A stretch of 39,124 nt of DNA. It comes from Desulfobacteraceae bacterium (lineage in GTDB: Bacteria; Desulfobacterota; Desulfobacteria; Desulfobacterales; UBA5616). Positions 1 through 8,626 of the stretch are shown here, piece by piece; position 1 is the stretch's first letter; each line of letters starts with the position of its first letter. A program made the position numbers and the translations under genes. Below the pieces are notes generated by a model. That model was not told the DNA's origin. It did not search any database and saw only the letters and a program-made list of their open reading frames with translations. The DNA is taken from assembly GCA_013791935.1 (NCBI GenBank), contig VMSV01000044.1:1-39124 (forward strand), in the 5' to 3' direction.

Positions 1-1017
1 AACGGGACCGGCGAGTTGCCCCCCAAACAACCACCCACCGGTAAAAGAGTGGCGGTGGTGGGGTCCGGGCCCTCGGGCTTGACCGTGGCCGGAGACCTTA
101 TCATCAAAGGTCATGAGGTGACTTTGTTTGAAGCCTTTCACCGGCCCGGCGGAGTGCTGGTTTACGGAATTCCGGAATTCAGGCTGCCCAAGGACATTGT
201 CTTCTCCGAAGTGGGGTTTCTGGAAAAGCTGGGGGTTAAACTGGAATGCAATGCCGTGGTGGGCAGAACCGTGTCCCTGGATGAGCTGTTTGAAGAGGGG
301 TTTGACGCCATCTTCTTAGGGGTTGGTGCAGGGCTTCCCAAATTTTTAGACGTTCCCGGTGAAAACGCCATCGGAATTTTAAGCGCCAATGAATATCTCA
401 CCCGGGCCAACCTCATGAAGGCCTACCGATACCCCGAATACGACACCCCCATTCCCAGAGCCAAAGATGTGGTGGTTTTGGGCGCGGGCAATGTGGCCAT
501 GGACTCGGCGAGAACCGCCATGCGCATGGGCGCGGGTCGCGTCCGGATCGTCTATCGAAGATCCCGGGAAGAAATGCCGGCCAGGGCTGCTGAAATTCAT
601 CATGCGGAAGAAGAGGGCATTGAACTTTTCCTGCTTACCAATCCCACAAAGTTTTTAAGCAATGAAAAGGGACGTCTTACGGGAATGGAATGCCTGAAAA
701 TGGAGCTGGGAGAACCGGATGATTCCGGCCGGAGAAGACCGGTGGCCATCAAAGGGTCCGAGTTCATCATGGATTGCGATATGGCCGTGGTGGCCGTGGG
801 ATCCGGAGCCAACCCCCTGTTGACCCAGACCACGGAAGATCTGGCCCTGAACAAATGGGGTTATATCGTGGCGGATGAGGCCACGGGCAAAACCACCAAA
901 AAAGGAGTCTGGGCAGGGGGAGATATCGTCACCGGTTCCGCCACGGTGATTCTGGCCATGGGCGCGGGAAGGAAAGCCGCGGATTCCATCCATGATTACC
1001 TGACTCTGGGGTGGTAG
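1..1017 (+). CDS. NfnB/SudA/GltD-like FAD-NAD(P) oxidoreductase, 5' partial
   Basis: This is the C-terminal part of an NAD(P)-dependent flavoprotein of the glutamate-synthase small-subunit family (GltD, NfnB, SudA). The frame is open from base 1, so the N-terminal Fe-S region lies outside the window and the TTG at 16 is not a credible start. Visible are an FAD Rossmann motif (VVGSGPSGLTVAG), the GGVLVYGIPEFRLP stretch typical of NfnB/SudA, a second nucleotide-binding motif (VVLGAGNVAMDSARTA) and the C-terminal FAD motif (GVWAGGDIVTGSATVILAMG). In anaerobes such subunits pair with an NfnA-like Fe-S flavoprotein for NADH-dependent ferredoxin:NADP oxidoreduction or polysulfide reduction. The partner would lie upstream, so Nfn versus Sud cannot be decided here. 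A terminator follows at 1094. Confidence 0.85.
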   Translation, partial: NGTGELPPKQPPTGKRVAVVGSGPSGLTVAGDLIIKGHEVTLFEAFHRPGGVLVYGIPEFRLPKDIVFSEVGFLEKLGVKLECNAVVGRTVSLDELFEEGFDAIFLGVGAGLPKFLDVPGENAIGILSANEYLTRANLMKAYRYPEYDTPIPRAKDVVVLGAGNVAMDSARTAMRMGAGRVRIVYRRSREEMPARAAEIHHAEEEGIELFLLTNPTKFLSNEKGRLTGMECLKMELGEPDDSGRRRPVAIKGSEFIMDCDMAVVAVGSGANPLLTQTTEDLALNKWGYIVADEATGKTTKKGVWAGGDIVTGSATVILAMGAGRKAADSIHDYLTLGW

Positions 1018-1093
1018 GGAAGAGATTGATGAGGGTGTAAAATCTTTTTTTCACGCGGAGCCGCAAAGAGCGCAGAGAAAGAAAAAAAGAATC

Positions 1094-1132
1094 AACGGGT
1101 GGCCGAAAAAACCGGCCGCCCGTTAAATTTTT
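1094..1132 (+). terminator. rho-independent terminator after the NfnB-like gene
   Basis: Two 12-base arms (AACGGGTGGCCG at 1094-1105 and CGGCCGCCCGTT at 1113-1124) pair fully with one G-U, around a 7-base A-rich loop, followed by AAATTTTTA. It ends transcription of the NfnB-like operon. The stretch 1018-1224 otherwise holds only a CACGCGGAGCCGCAAAG-type interspersed repeat near 1052-1080 and the leader of the next gene. Confidence 0.8.
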
Positions 1133-1224
1133 ATCGTGGATGATCTTGCAAACTCAATTGACCCCGGAAGGTACGACTGAAAGTGGATCAGGATTGAAAT
1201 TCCCCCCTCGAAAAAGAGGCACAA

Positions 1225-3530
1225 ATGAGAATACTCTTTGTTTTTTTATGTTTGCTTGTTTCAATGCCTTTGGCCTTTGGTGCTGCGCCCAAGGACAAAG
1301 AAAACAATGATTATGTTTCCTTGCGGATATCCGCACGGGTGTTCGGCCAGTTTACAGGGCGATACAGCGAGGCTTCCGAAGAGCTGTCCATCAACAAGGT
1401 ACATCTCGATTCCTATACCACGTCCTATACAACGGTCACAAAATGGAAAGTCATTGATCTGGATCAGCCGGATGATGTAGCCGTCCTTGAACTGGTTTCC
1501 GACCGCCCCCAGGTATGGGGGCCGGGCAGGGAATGATGAAGGAGGTCACCCGGCGTACGGTGACGGATCCCGGCAACAAGAAGCGAAAGACCAAAGACAT
1601 TGCCGATTCCAGCTGGACCTACCGCTTCCCCCGGGAGAATCATCCGTTTCCGGCCCGGGTAATCCTTCATAAAAAAGCCAAAACCTTCCGCATCGAGATA
1701 AATGCCGTAGGGCCTGAAATACCTGAATTGATAGGGCATACGACATTATCTATGGACGGCAAAAGTCGATCGATAGACAGCCCCATCGCTTCCACCATAG
1801 GCATGGCCTTGAGTATGATTGCCCAGACAGCCGCCATACCCCAAGGGGACTCAGACAAGCGACTCACGGGCAAATTTGATCCGGAAAAACCCTTTGCCGT
1901 ATCTGGAATGGCTGTGTATAACGCTTCGGAAATCCCCAGCTTTAAAATGATGCTGGACGGCATGGCCCAGTCCCTGGGGCCTGGTGCTGTTGCCAATGGG
2001 GACGGCAAACTCCATGTGTCCTATACCCTGGCATGGAACTGTGAACCCTCTGACATAGAAGCTGTGATTGTGCCCAAGGCTGACTATGAATCATGGCTCC
2101 CGGCTGCATCCAAATCAGGAAGCGACCCTGGAAACGCCATCCTGTTTGAAGTAAAACTCATTGACAAAAAAACCGGTAAAGAACCCAAGGACTATACTGC
2201 CTATTTCCAGTGCGATCTTTCCGACGTTTCAAAAGAACCCGGTACCTGCATGAACAGCCCTTCAAAAGGAACCGAACCGGACTTGAAAATCCTTCCCACG
2301 GACAACCCGGACATGGAAACCGTGTCCTCGGACGGGCAGAGTGCAACCAGCAAGAAAAAATTGAAAAAATGTGCCCTCAGCGTCAGCTCCTTTGACGGAG
2401 CAGCTTACGGCAGGATGAAAATCGTTGCCCACCTGAATGACGGCCGCGCAGTCCTGGCCCATCTGGAAGGCAAATCCGAAGGAATGAATATCACCCTGCC
2501 CTTTGACGAAGACGAAAACCATATTGCCGATGCCTGGGAAGATGCCAAAGGCGTCAAAGGCAAGGCCCCGTCCGTGGATGATGATACCGAGCCTTTTAGG
2601 GACCGCAACAACGGTGACGGCTTGACCATCTGGGAAGAATACCGGGGCTTTCTGGAGGACGGGACCCATTTCAGGACCGATCCCAGGAAAAAAGACCTCT
2701 TCATCTGCGATCAGATCGGCGGCCGGAGCAAGAAAGGGATCAACCGGTTTGCCGCTCTGACCAAACTGGATGTCCACCATAAACTGACCGTGGATGAATT
2801 GGATTACACCCGCATCATTAACCGGAACCGGAGCAAGGGTGCCCCCCATGTGGTGGATCAGCATGGACTGCTCATCGAAAAATTTGATCGAAAAGATGAA
2901 GATTATATCGGCTGGACTGTAGGTGGCCCTGGTACGCCAAAATCAATTGACCGGATTGTGCTGGCCCATAATATCCCTGATACTGTCACAAGGACCATCA
3001 GCAAGGGCACCACCAAGACCTACGACTACTATTCCCCAACAGCAGCTCACGAATTACTCCATGCCTGCAATGTCTGGCATCATGGAGAGAGAGATACAAT
3101 AGTTTACTGGAAAGTAAAGGAAGTTGATGGGAAAAAGAAGCTCTTTGAATACGAAAACGAGGCGGATTGCAGCAAGCCTGAAAAAGGTTACTTAATGTGG
3201 GTATACACCGAAGCACAAGAGAGAATTCTTCCTGAACATTCACTTTGGGCCACACCCCAACCCATATACCGTGGCAAGGATCAAGGACAGCACAGCGGGG
3301 ATGAGGACTGCGTGATGCGATACGATTGTTCCGAATCTTACTACGGTTATACCACTCACTTTTGGTTATCCTTACAGGACGAGGAGCCTGTGGGCCAGGG
3401 ATTATGTGTGGGTTCGTCCGGAACCGGGGTTAATAAAGCCGGCCGAAAGCCCTATTCCAGATATGGGGATGCCGATGCAGGCAAAGGCGCGTGCGCGGAT
3501 CAGATATGTGTCAACGATTTGTATCATTAA
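1225..3530 (+). pseudogene. exported metzincin-like metalloprotease, paralogue A, frameshifted
   Basis: Two frames together encode about 768 residues homologous to the intact 735-residue gene at 4543. The first frame (1225-1536) gives a signal peptide (MRILFVFLCLLVSMPLAFGA) and the N-terminal domain. The second (1515-3530) gives the rest. The frames join if one G is added to the GGGGG run at 1517-1521, so this is a 1-base deletion or a sequencing error. Visible in order are beta-rich N-terminal domains, Asp-rich EF-hand-like loops (DEDENHIADAWE, RNNGDGLTIWEEY), a zinc motif HELLHACNVWH encoded at 3048-3080 and a Met-turn candidate CVMRY near 3309-3323. The HExxHxxNxxH pattern is that of metzincins with Asn in place of Gly. 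The C-terminus (DQICVNDLYH) matches paralogue B. Substrate unknown. Confidence 0.75.
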
Positions 3531-3544
3531 AAGGAAACCACAAG

Positions 3545-4501
3545 ATGATGAAAATTAAATGCATTAAACATTTATTATCCATTTTTATGCTGATATTGAT
3601 GGCGGCGGTATTATGGTCCTGCACCTGCCGGGATGAAAACAAAACCCCCGGATCAACATCCAAAACTGACGCAACAGCTCCCGGGCCTGGGCCCGCGGAA
3701 GAAACACCATCGGATATCCAGCCAAAAGAGGAACCGGGGCAGCTTGTGATTTCTTCCTCAGCCGAAACCGGGGCACAGTTGTATACTTCCTGGCCCCTCA
3801 TCATCAGCGCCAATGTGTGGCGGAAAATACCGGTCCCGGATGATCAGGGACAAACGCCTGCGGTTTCTTCTATCACGCTCAAGGCAAAAAGCGGCTCATG
3901 GCGGGAGGCCCTGGTATTGGAGGTGAAAAACGCATCCGGTGAGAACGTGGTCTGGCCTTTTCATCTTGTGAGCCGACCCGATGAAAGCACTTCTCTCGGG
4001 GTGGAGGATTCAGTAACCGCCCATTGGTGGCTGGACCCCTCCGAGACCCAGGCCCTTTCCGAAGGCACCTATAGCGTCATGGTTTCGTTTAAACCGGAAA
4101 TGATGGAAGGGCTTCCGGCGTATATTGCCCAGGACCGGTTTTATTTGACCATCAAAAAAGAACCCAGCCCCCTTGATCCGGCCCTATCGTCGGCAAAGCA
4201 ATATCAGATGGCCGATTTCTTCCTGTTCAAAGGCGATGCCAAGGCCGCAGGTGAGCGGGTGGACAAACTTCTGGCTGCTGAACCGGAAAACCTCGGGGGA
4301 TTGAGTTTAAAATCAAAACTTCTGGCGAGTGAAGGAAAAAATCTGGAGGCGGTAAATGTATTAGGAGATGCGTTAAGCCTCTATTACCGGAAATATCCCA
4401 ATGCCGACCCGCCCCTGGGGCTTCTCCATCAGCGCTCCGAAGTGTTAAAGAATTTAGCACCCGAACCCGTAACAGTTGACGGCAGCAGCCCCTCCAATTA
4501 A
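3545..4501 (+). CDS. lipoprotein between the two metzincin-like paralogues
   Basis: This predicted outer-envelope lipoprotein has 318 residues. The double ATG at 3545/3548 is chosen because it opens a signal peptide with a lipobox (AAVLWSC, lipidated Cys26) and follows AAGGAAACCACAAG; the reading frame itself is open further upstream, into the end of the preceding gene. After a Pro/Thr/Gly-rich linker comes a beta-rich domain (about 60-215). The C-terminal helical section (about 220-300) looks TPR-like (FKGDAKAAGERVDKLLA, ENLEAVNVLGDAL). It lies 14 bases after paralogue A and 41 before paralogue B, so co-transcription is likely. I infer it anchors or accompanies the proteases. I do not recognise the family. 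Confidence 0.75.
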   Translation: MMKIKCIKHLLSIFMLILMAAVLWSCTCRDENKTPGSTSKTDATAPGPGPAEETPSDIQPKEEPGQLVISSSAETGAQLYTSWPLIISANVWRKIPVPDDQGQTPAVSSITLKAKSGSWREALVLEVKNASGENVVWPFHLVSRPDESTSLGVEDSVTAHWWLDPSETQALSEGTYSVMVSFKPEMMEGLPAYIAQDRFYLTIKKEPSPLDPALSSAKQYQMADFFLFKGDAKAAGERVDKLLAAEPENLGGLSLKSKLLASEGKNLEAVNVLGDALSLYYRKYPNADPPLGLLHQRSEVLKNLAPEPVTVDGSSPSN

Positions 4502-4542
4502 GGGAGCGTGCATATCTATATATTTAGGCCAAGGAGATTCAA

Positions 4543-6750
4543 ATGAGACTGTTTCTGATGTGTATTGCCCTGATTTTTTCTGCGTCTTCGGCATGTTGTG
4601 CTGCACCGGACGATGATAAGGTCACGCTCACCATCAACACCACCTGCGTGGCCGATTCGACAATGAACACAACCGATGCCTTTCTTAAAGAAAAAGTAAC
4701 CGGCACCCTCCGTGAAAGGGCCGTCTATCGTATTGTCTCTTCCGAAGGAGGACGGTTGGAACTGGAGCTTATCGACCACAAGAACAGTATCGAAATATCG
4801 GGCGGCGGCACCTATAAATCTCCTATCGAGTCTGCTTCGTGGACATTAAAAACAGGCCACCCCGCGATACGGGTTCAAGGGGGTGTCGATATCAACACCA
4901 TGGACGGGACCGGCAACATCATCATCGGTAATTTCATGCAAGAAGCCGAGATCAAGGCCAGCCCGGAGGATGCGCCAGGTGGCAGGTTTGCGGTTGATAT
5001 GGCAGAAATAGCGATTGACTCTGCAAAACTTTCTGGATTTTTTGGATCAAACGAGAGTTTTCTCAAAGGGTTAAACTTCACTTTTGACCCGAAATCAAAA
5101 CGGATTTCAGCCGGTGGCCAGGCGAATTATCAAGGGACCTTGAAGGACGAATCCGCCAATATTACCAGTACCAGCAGTCTCAGCGTCACCTACACCGTGA
5201 CCTCCGGAGTGCCGGTAGAGTTGCGTGCCGTACTGATCCCCAAAGGAGATTACAAAAAATGGCTGCCCAGGGCCAAGGGGCCGGACACTCCGGGAAACAC
5301 CATCACCTTTGATGTCGAACTCCGAGATCCTGAGGGCGGGAAGGCCAAGGAGAAGACTGCACAGTTCGAGATTGAGCTGCTCGAAACTTCCCGACACCCC
5401 GGCACCACCATGAACAGCCCCTGGACGGGTGTCGCCCCTGATTTAAAGATCCTGAAGGCCAATAATCCGAAGTTGGCAGAGGTCTCACCCGATGGCCAGA
5501 CAGCCAAAACCGCCAAGGGCCTCAAATCGGCCAGCATCACCGTCAGCAGTTTTGACGGGGCAGCCATGGGCAAACTCACCGTTCTGGCGCGCATTGATGG
5601 TGAAGACACGGTGCTCACCGCTCAACTGGACTCCCATGTCACCGAAGTGAGCATCCCCTACGACCTGGACGGCAACACCATTGCCGATGCCTGGGAAGAA
5701 GCGAACGACGTCCTGGGCAAGCCCCTCAACACCGATGAAGACGCCGAGCCCATGGGGGATCGCAATAATGGTGACGGCCTGACCACTTGGGAGGAATACC
5801 GGGGATTTCTCGAGGACGGAAAACATATCCGGACCGATCCAAAGAAAAAAGACCTCTTTATCTGCGACACCTACGGCGGCCGCAGCAAGAAGGGGATCAA
5901 CCGGTTCGCCGCCCTCACCAAACTGGATGTCCACCATAACCTGACCGTGGATGAATTGGATTATACCCGCATCATTAACCGGAATCGGAGCAAAGATGCT
6001 CCCCATGTGGTGGATCAGCACGGCCTGCTCATGGAAAAATTCACCAGAGACAAAGAAGATTATGACGGTTGGGCAGTTGAAGCACCAGGGACACCAGGGG
6101 CCCCGGGTGAAATGGGGACTCCAAAATCAACTGCCCGGATTATCATAGCCCATAATATTCCTGATAAAGTCACAAGAAACATTGGCAATAGCATCGGCAT
6201 CACCAAAACCTATGATTACTATGCCCCGAAAGTAGCCCATGAATTGCTTCATGCCTGCAATGTCAGGCATCATGGGGAGAGAGACGAAATGGTTTACTGG
6301 AAATCAAAAACCGTTGACGGGAAAAAGGAGCTGTTTGAGTATGATAATGAGGCTGATTGCAACGATCCTGGAAAAGGAAGGCTGATAACGGCTTATTGGG
6401 GTGAAGATGTCACCCTGATTTATGGTGCGGACCTTCCGATCTGGGAAAAGCCCTTTCCCATCTACATGGGTCAGAACTGGGGCCAGCACAGCGGCAATGA
6501 GGATTGCGTCATGCGGTATGATTGCTCCCAGGCTTATGACGGCTTATTCTCTATCATAGGCCCTGACGGTCGGTTTTGCCTTTATAAAACGAGCCAGGAA
6601 CCCGTGGGACAGGGGCTGTGCACAAGCTCGGACGGGACAGGGGTGAATAAGATCGGCAGAAAACCGAAATCCCGGTATCACGAAGCATGGGCCATCCAAG
6701 GCCGAGGCGCCTGCGCAGACAAAATCTGCGTCAACGATTTGTATCATTAG
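4543..6750 (+). CDS. exported metzincin-like metalloprotease, paralogue B
   Basis: A 735-residue exported protein with a signal peptide (MRLFLMCIALIFSASSACCA) after AAGGAGATTCAA. The N-terminal half is beta-rich. The middle has EF-hand-like acidic loops (DLDGNTIADAWE, RNNGDGLTTWEEY) that could bind calcium, as in thrombospondin type-3 regions. The catalytic part has HELLHACNVRH (His566, Glu567, His570, His576) followed by HGERD. The sequence EDCVMRYDC places Met657 in a Met-turn-like context 81 residues later. These are metzincin hallmarks, but Asn replaces the usual Gly and I know no named family with this arrangement. The region encoding residues 370-520 is nearly identical to paralogue A, indicating recent duplication or gene conversion. 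A short collagen-like stretch (GTPGAPGEMGTP) just before the catalytic domain is absent from paralogue A. Confidence 0.8.
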   Translation: MRLFLMCIALIFSASSACCAAPDDDKVTLTINTTCVADSTMNTTDAFLKEKVTGTLRERAVYRIVSSEGGRLELELIDHKNSIEISGGGTYKSPIESASWTLKTGHPAIRVQGGVDINTMDGTGNIIIGNFMQEAEIKASPEDAPGGRFAVDMAEIAIDSAKLSGFFGSNESFLKGLNFTFDPKSKRISAGGQANYQGTLKDESANITSTSSLSVTYTVTSGVPVELRAVLIPKGDYKKWLPRAKGPDTPGNTITFDVELRDPEGGKAKEKTAQFEIELLETSRHPGTTMNSPWTGVAPDLKILKANNPKLAEVSPDGQTAKTAKGLKSASITVSSFDGAAMGKLTVLARIDGEDTVLTAQLDSHVTEVSIPYDLDGNTIADAWEEANDVLGKPLNTDEDAEPMGDRNNGDGLTTWEEYRGFLEDGKHIRTDPKKKDLFICDTYGGRSKKGINRFAALTKLDVHHNLTVDELDYTRIINRNRSKDAPHVVDQHGLLMEKFTRDKEDYDGWAVEAPGTPGAPGEMGTPKSTARIIIAHNIPDKVTRNIGNSIGITKTYDYYAPKVAHELLHACNVRHHGERDEMVYWKSKTVDGKKELFEYDNEADCNDPGKGRLITAYWGEDVTLIYGADLPIWEKPFPIYMGQNWGQHSGNEDCVMRYDCSQAYDGLFSIIGPDGRFCLYKTSQEPVGQGLCTSSDGTGVNKIGRKPKSRYHEAWAIQGRGACADKICVNDLYH

Positions 6751-6778
6751 GATGAAAAACCGAAAAGGAAATAAAAAA

Positions 6779-7312
6779 ATGAAAAATACCATCCTGCGCC
6801 TGTTGTTTAAACAGGCACTCTTTGCAGGGCTTATTGTCATGCTTTTGATTTTCAATACAGGGGAGGCTTCAGGAGCGGATATCTAAACGCCGGAGGGATA
6901 TACCCGCTCGAATACCCTGCCGGCGAGCTTTTTGACCTTGGTGCCGAAGGGATATACTGTTGAATCACCACAAATGGTCAAGCATGGCCCCATGGGCAAT
7001 GTGACCTTCTTTGCCCAGAAAAAGATTACAGGCCGTCATTCAATTTACACCAGCGAATATCATTTTGATCTCAACATAAAAGAGGCCCCAAGCCAACTGA
7101 TCAAAATTCAGGGGCCAATGTATCGGACACAACTGGAACAAAGCATTGAAAAAGAAATGAGCGGCCGCCGCAAAGATGACTCGGACCCCATAACCGGCTA
7201 TGATCAACCCCGGTTAACCCGGTATGCCTGGGGGGCGGGGATCACTCAGCGGATTATTCACAAATATATGGGAGTAGTGAAGAGTCCGAATTTGAAACCC
7301 CTTGCTGAATAA
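6779..7312 (+). pseudogene. small exported protein, interrupted by in-frame TAA
   Basis: The ATG at 6779 opens a 35-codon piece with a signal peptide (LFAGLIVMLLIFNTGEASGA) that ends in TAA at 6884-6886. The same frame then stays open to 7312 and encodes a soluble domain of about 140 residues (TPEGYTRSNTLPASF..., GPMGNVTFFAQKK). The stop falls right after the predicted signal-peptidase site, where an intact gene would continue. A nonsense change is the simplest reading; TAA is not a selenocysteine codon. The 3' end may also be shifted: one frame over, the sequence continues LLNKINGLKKRLKK to a later stop. The gene follows protease B by 28 bases and probably belongs to the same unit. The family is not recognised. 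Confidence 0.6.
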
Positions 7313-7379
7313 AATCAATGGGCTGAAAAAGCGGCTGAAAAAATAAGCAGGACCGGACTTGCAGATTTAAGCGATAAAT

Positions 7380-7415
7380 AAAGGGAGCCCCCCTTCCAAT
7401 AGAGAGGCTTCCTTT
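7380..7415 (-). terminator. terminator-like hairpin downstream of the OmpA-like gene
   Basis: Arms AAAGGGAGCC (7380-7389) and GGCTTCCTTT (7406-7415) pair with one mismatch around a 16-base loop. Read on the minus strand the hairpin is followed by ATTTATCG, so it best serves the leftward OmpA-like gene. It sits between convergent genes; the rest of 7313-7440 holds nothing else I can identify. Confidence 0.45.
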
Positions 7416-7440
7416 ACAACAGCCAAATTCTTTATTCGGG

Positions 7441-8292
7441 CTACTGGCCCACCAGTTCCACCCTACGGTTTTTGGCCTTGCCCTCATCGGTCTTGTTGGA
7501 AGCCACGGGTGATGTGGGACCGGCACCAAAGGGGGAGAGCCGGGCCGCGGCTATCCCGTGTTTACCCACCAGGGCATTCACCACTGAGGCAGCCCGGTCC
7601 TGGGACAATTTGACATTATTGGCAAACTGGCCGACATTGTCGGTATGACCTACCACATAGACTTTGAGGTTGGCATCGGCTTTGAGCATTTTCACGATCT
7701 CGGCCAGGGCCGGGTCGGACGCAGGTTTCAAATCAGCCTTTCCGGTATCAAAATAAATACCGTAAACCGCCACGCGCCCTGTTTCCTTGATGCTGCCGGA
7801 CAGGGCATCGGCATTGGCCACCACATCCTGTTTCATGAGCTGCTTTTCAACCATTTGGACATTGTACATCCCGTTGTTGGCGCCGGACACCTCGACCCAG
7901 ATTTCTTTATCCTCTTTGATGACCCGGATAATGGAATACTCCGTTCCCCCGTCTTCAAAGGCATAGATCTCTTCTCCGCCCACGGCCTTGGCGGCATTGA
8001 CGTAATTGCGAGTAATCTGCAGGCCGCTGGGATGGTCCATGCCTTCATTGGCATAATAGACCACAACAGTATGATACCCTTCTACTTTTTCCATTTTGCC
8101 CGGTTCGACCTGGAATTCATGCCGGTCAAATTCCAGGGCCTCGTAACTGTAAATGTGAAATCCGGGCATGCGGGAAAAAAGGTCCGGGTCCTTGCTGCCT
8201 GGACTGTCATTCGGATCACTGGCTGCAAAAGCGAATGGGACCTGGATCAGACACAGGATGACAATCAAAATGGTTAAAATACAATGTCGCAT
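7441..8292 (-). CDS. OmpA-family peptidoglycan-binding outer-envelope protein
   Basis: A 283-residue exported protein. I chose the ATG at 8292 because GGAGAACCC sits directly before it and it opens a clean signal peptide (MRHCILTILIVILCLIQVPF, ending AFA). Residues about 30-165 form an N-terminal domain resembling DUF4892-type regions (IYSYEALEFDRHEF, VVVYYANEG). Residues about 170-283 are a canonical OmpA/MotB C-terminal domain (YFDTGKADLKPAS, VVGHTDNVG, LSQDRAASVVNAL, KNRRVELV) that anchors such proteins to peptidoglycan in the periplasm. It is transcribed alone and divergently from the MBOAT gene. Its role beyond envelope anchoring is not evident. Confidence 0.85.
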   Translation of the reverse strand: MRHCILTILIVILCLIQVPFAFAASDPNDSPGSKDPDLFSRMPGFHIYSYEALEFDRHEFQVEPGKMEKVEGYHTVVVYYANEGMDHPSGLQITRNYVNAAKAVGGEEIYAFEDGGTEYSIIRVIKEDKEIWVEVSGANNGMYNVQMVEKQLMKQDVVANADALSGSIKETGRVAVYGIYFDTGKADLKPASDPALAEIVKMLKADANLKVYVVGHTDNVGQFANNVKLSQDRAASVVNALVGKHGIAAARLSPFGAGPTSPVASNKTDEGKAKNRRVELVGQ

Positions 8293-8548
8293 GGGTTCTC
8301 CTTGGGTTGTTTTCATGTTGGGTTGTTTTTTCGAATGGGTCGGACAAATCAAAAAGGGTTCAAGGCAGACACAAAATGGACGTACTACTACAGGATATCC
8401 TGTGGAAAGTCAAAGAGGGATTCATGTCCAGCCGGCAGCCTGCAGGACAACCGCATTGGATTCAAAAACCATGGATTGAACGGAATGTAGGGTTGATTAT
8501 GGAATTGACAACCGGGTGAGCCCGGCTTAATATTCCGATCGTTTGTTT

Positions 8549-8578
8549 GGCGGAACCGGGTTTCCCCGGCATGCCGCC
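8549..8578 (+). other. nested hairpin in the leader of the MBOAT gene
   Basis: An outer stem GGCGG/CCGCC (8549-8553 with 8574-8578) encloses an inner stem CCGGG/CCCGG with a TTTC loop (8556-8569), ending 48 bases before the MBOAT start. A second similar hairpin (CCGGGTGAGCCCGG) lies near 8510-8523. There is no T-run, so neither is a good terminator. The 334-base gap 8293-8626 between divergent genes otherwise shows no gene; both promoters must be there, but I cannot place them. Confidence 0.35.
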
Positions 8579-8626
8579 AACCCTTTGGCATTTATTTTGA
8601 ACTGTTGGCGTCACTCCATTGAAATT

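Noticed and set aside
1517-1521. Programmed -1 frameshift in paralogue A
   Set aside because: No slippery heptamer or downstream stem was evident and paralogue B has no shift at the same site; deletion or sequencing error is more likely.
6884-6886. Recoding of the in-frame TAA
   Set aside because: TAA is not used for selenocysteine or pyrrolysine, and no hairpin follows, so a nonsense mutation is the simpler reading.
8388-8591. Minus-strand ORF in the gap before the MBOAT gene
   Set aside because: Its composition and lack of start context look random, and it has no recognisable domain.
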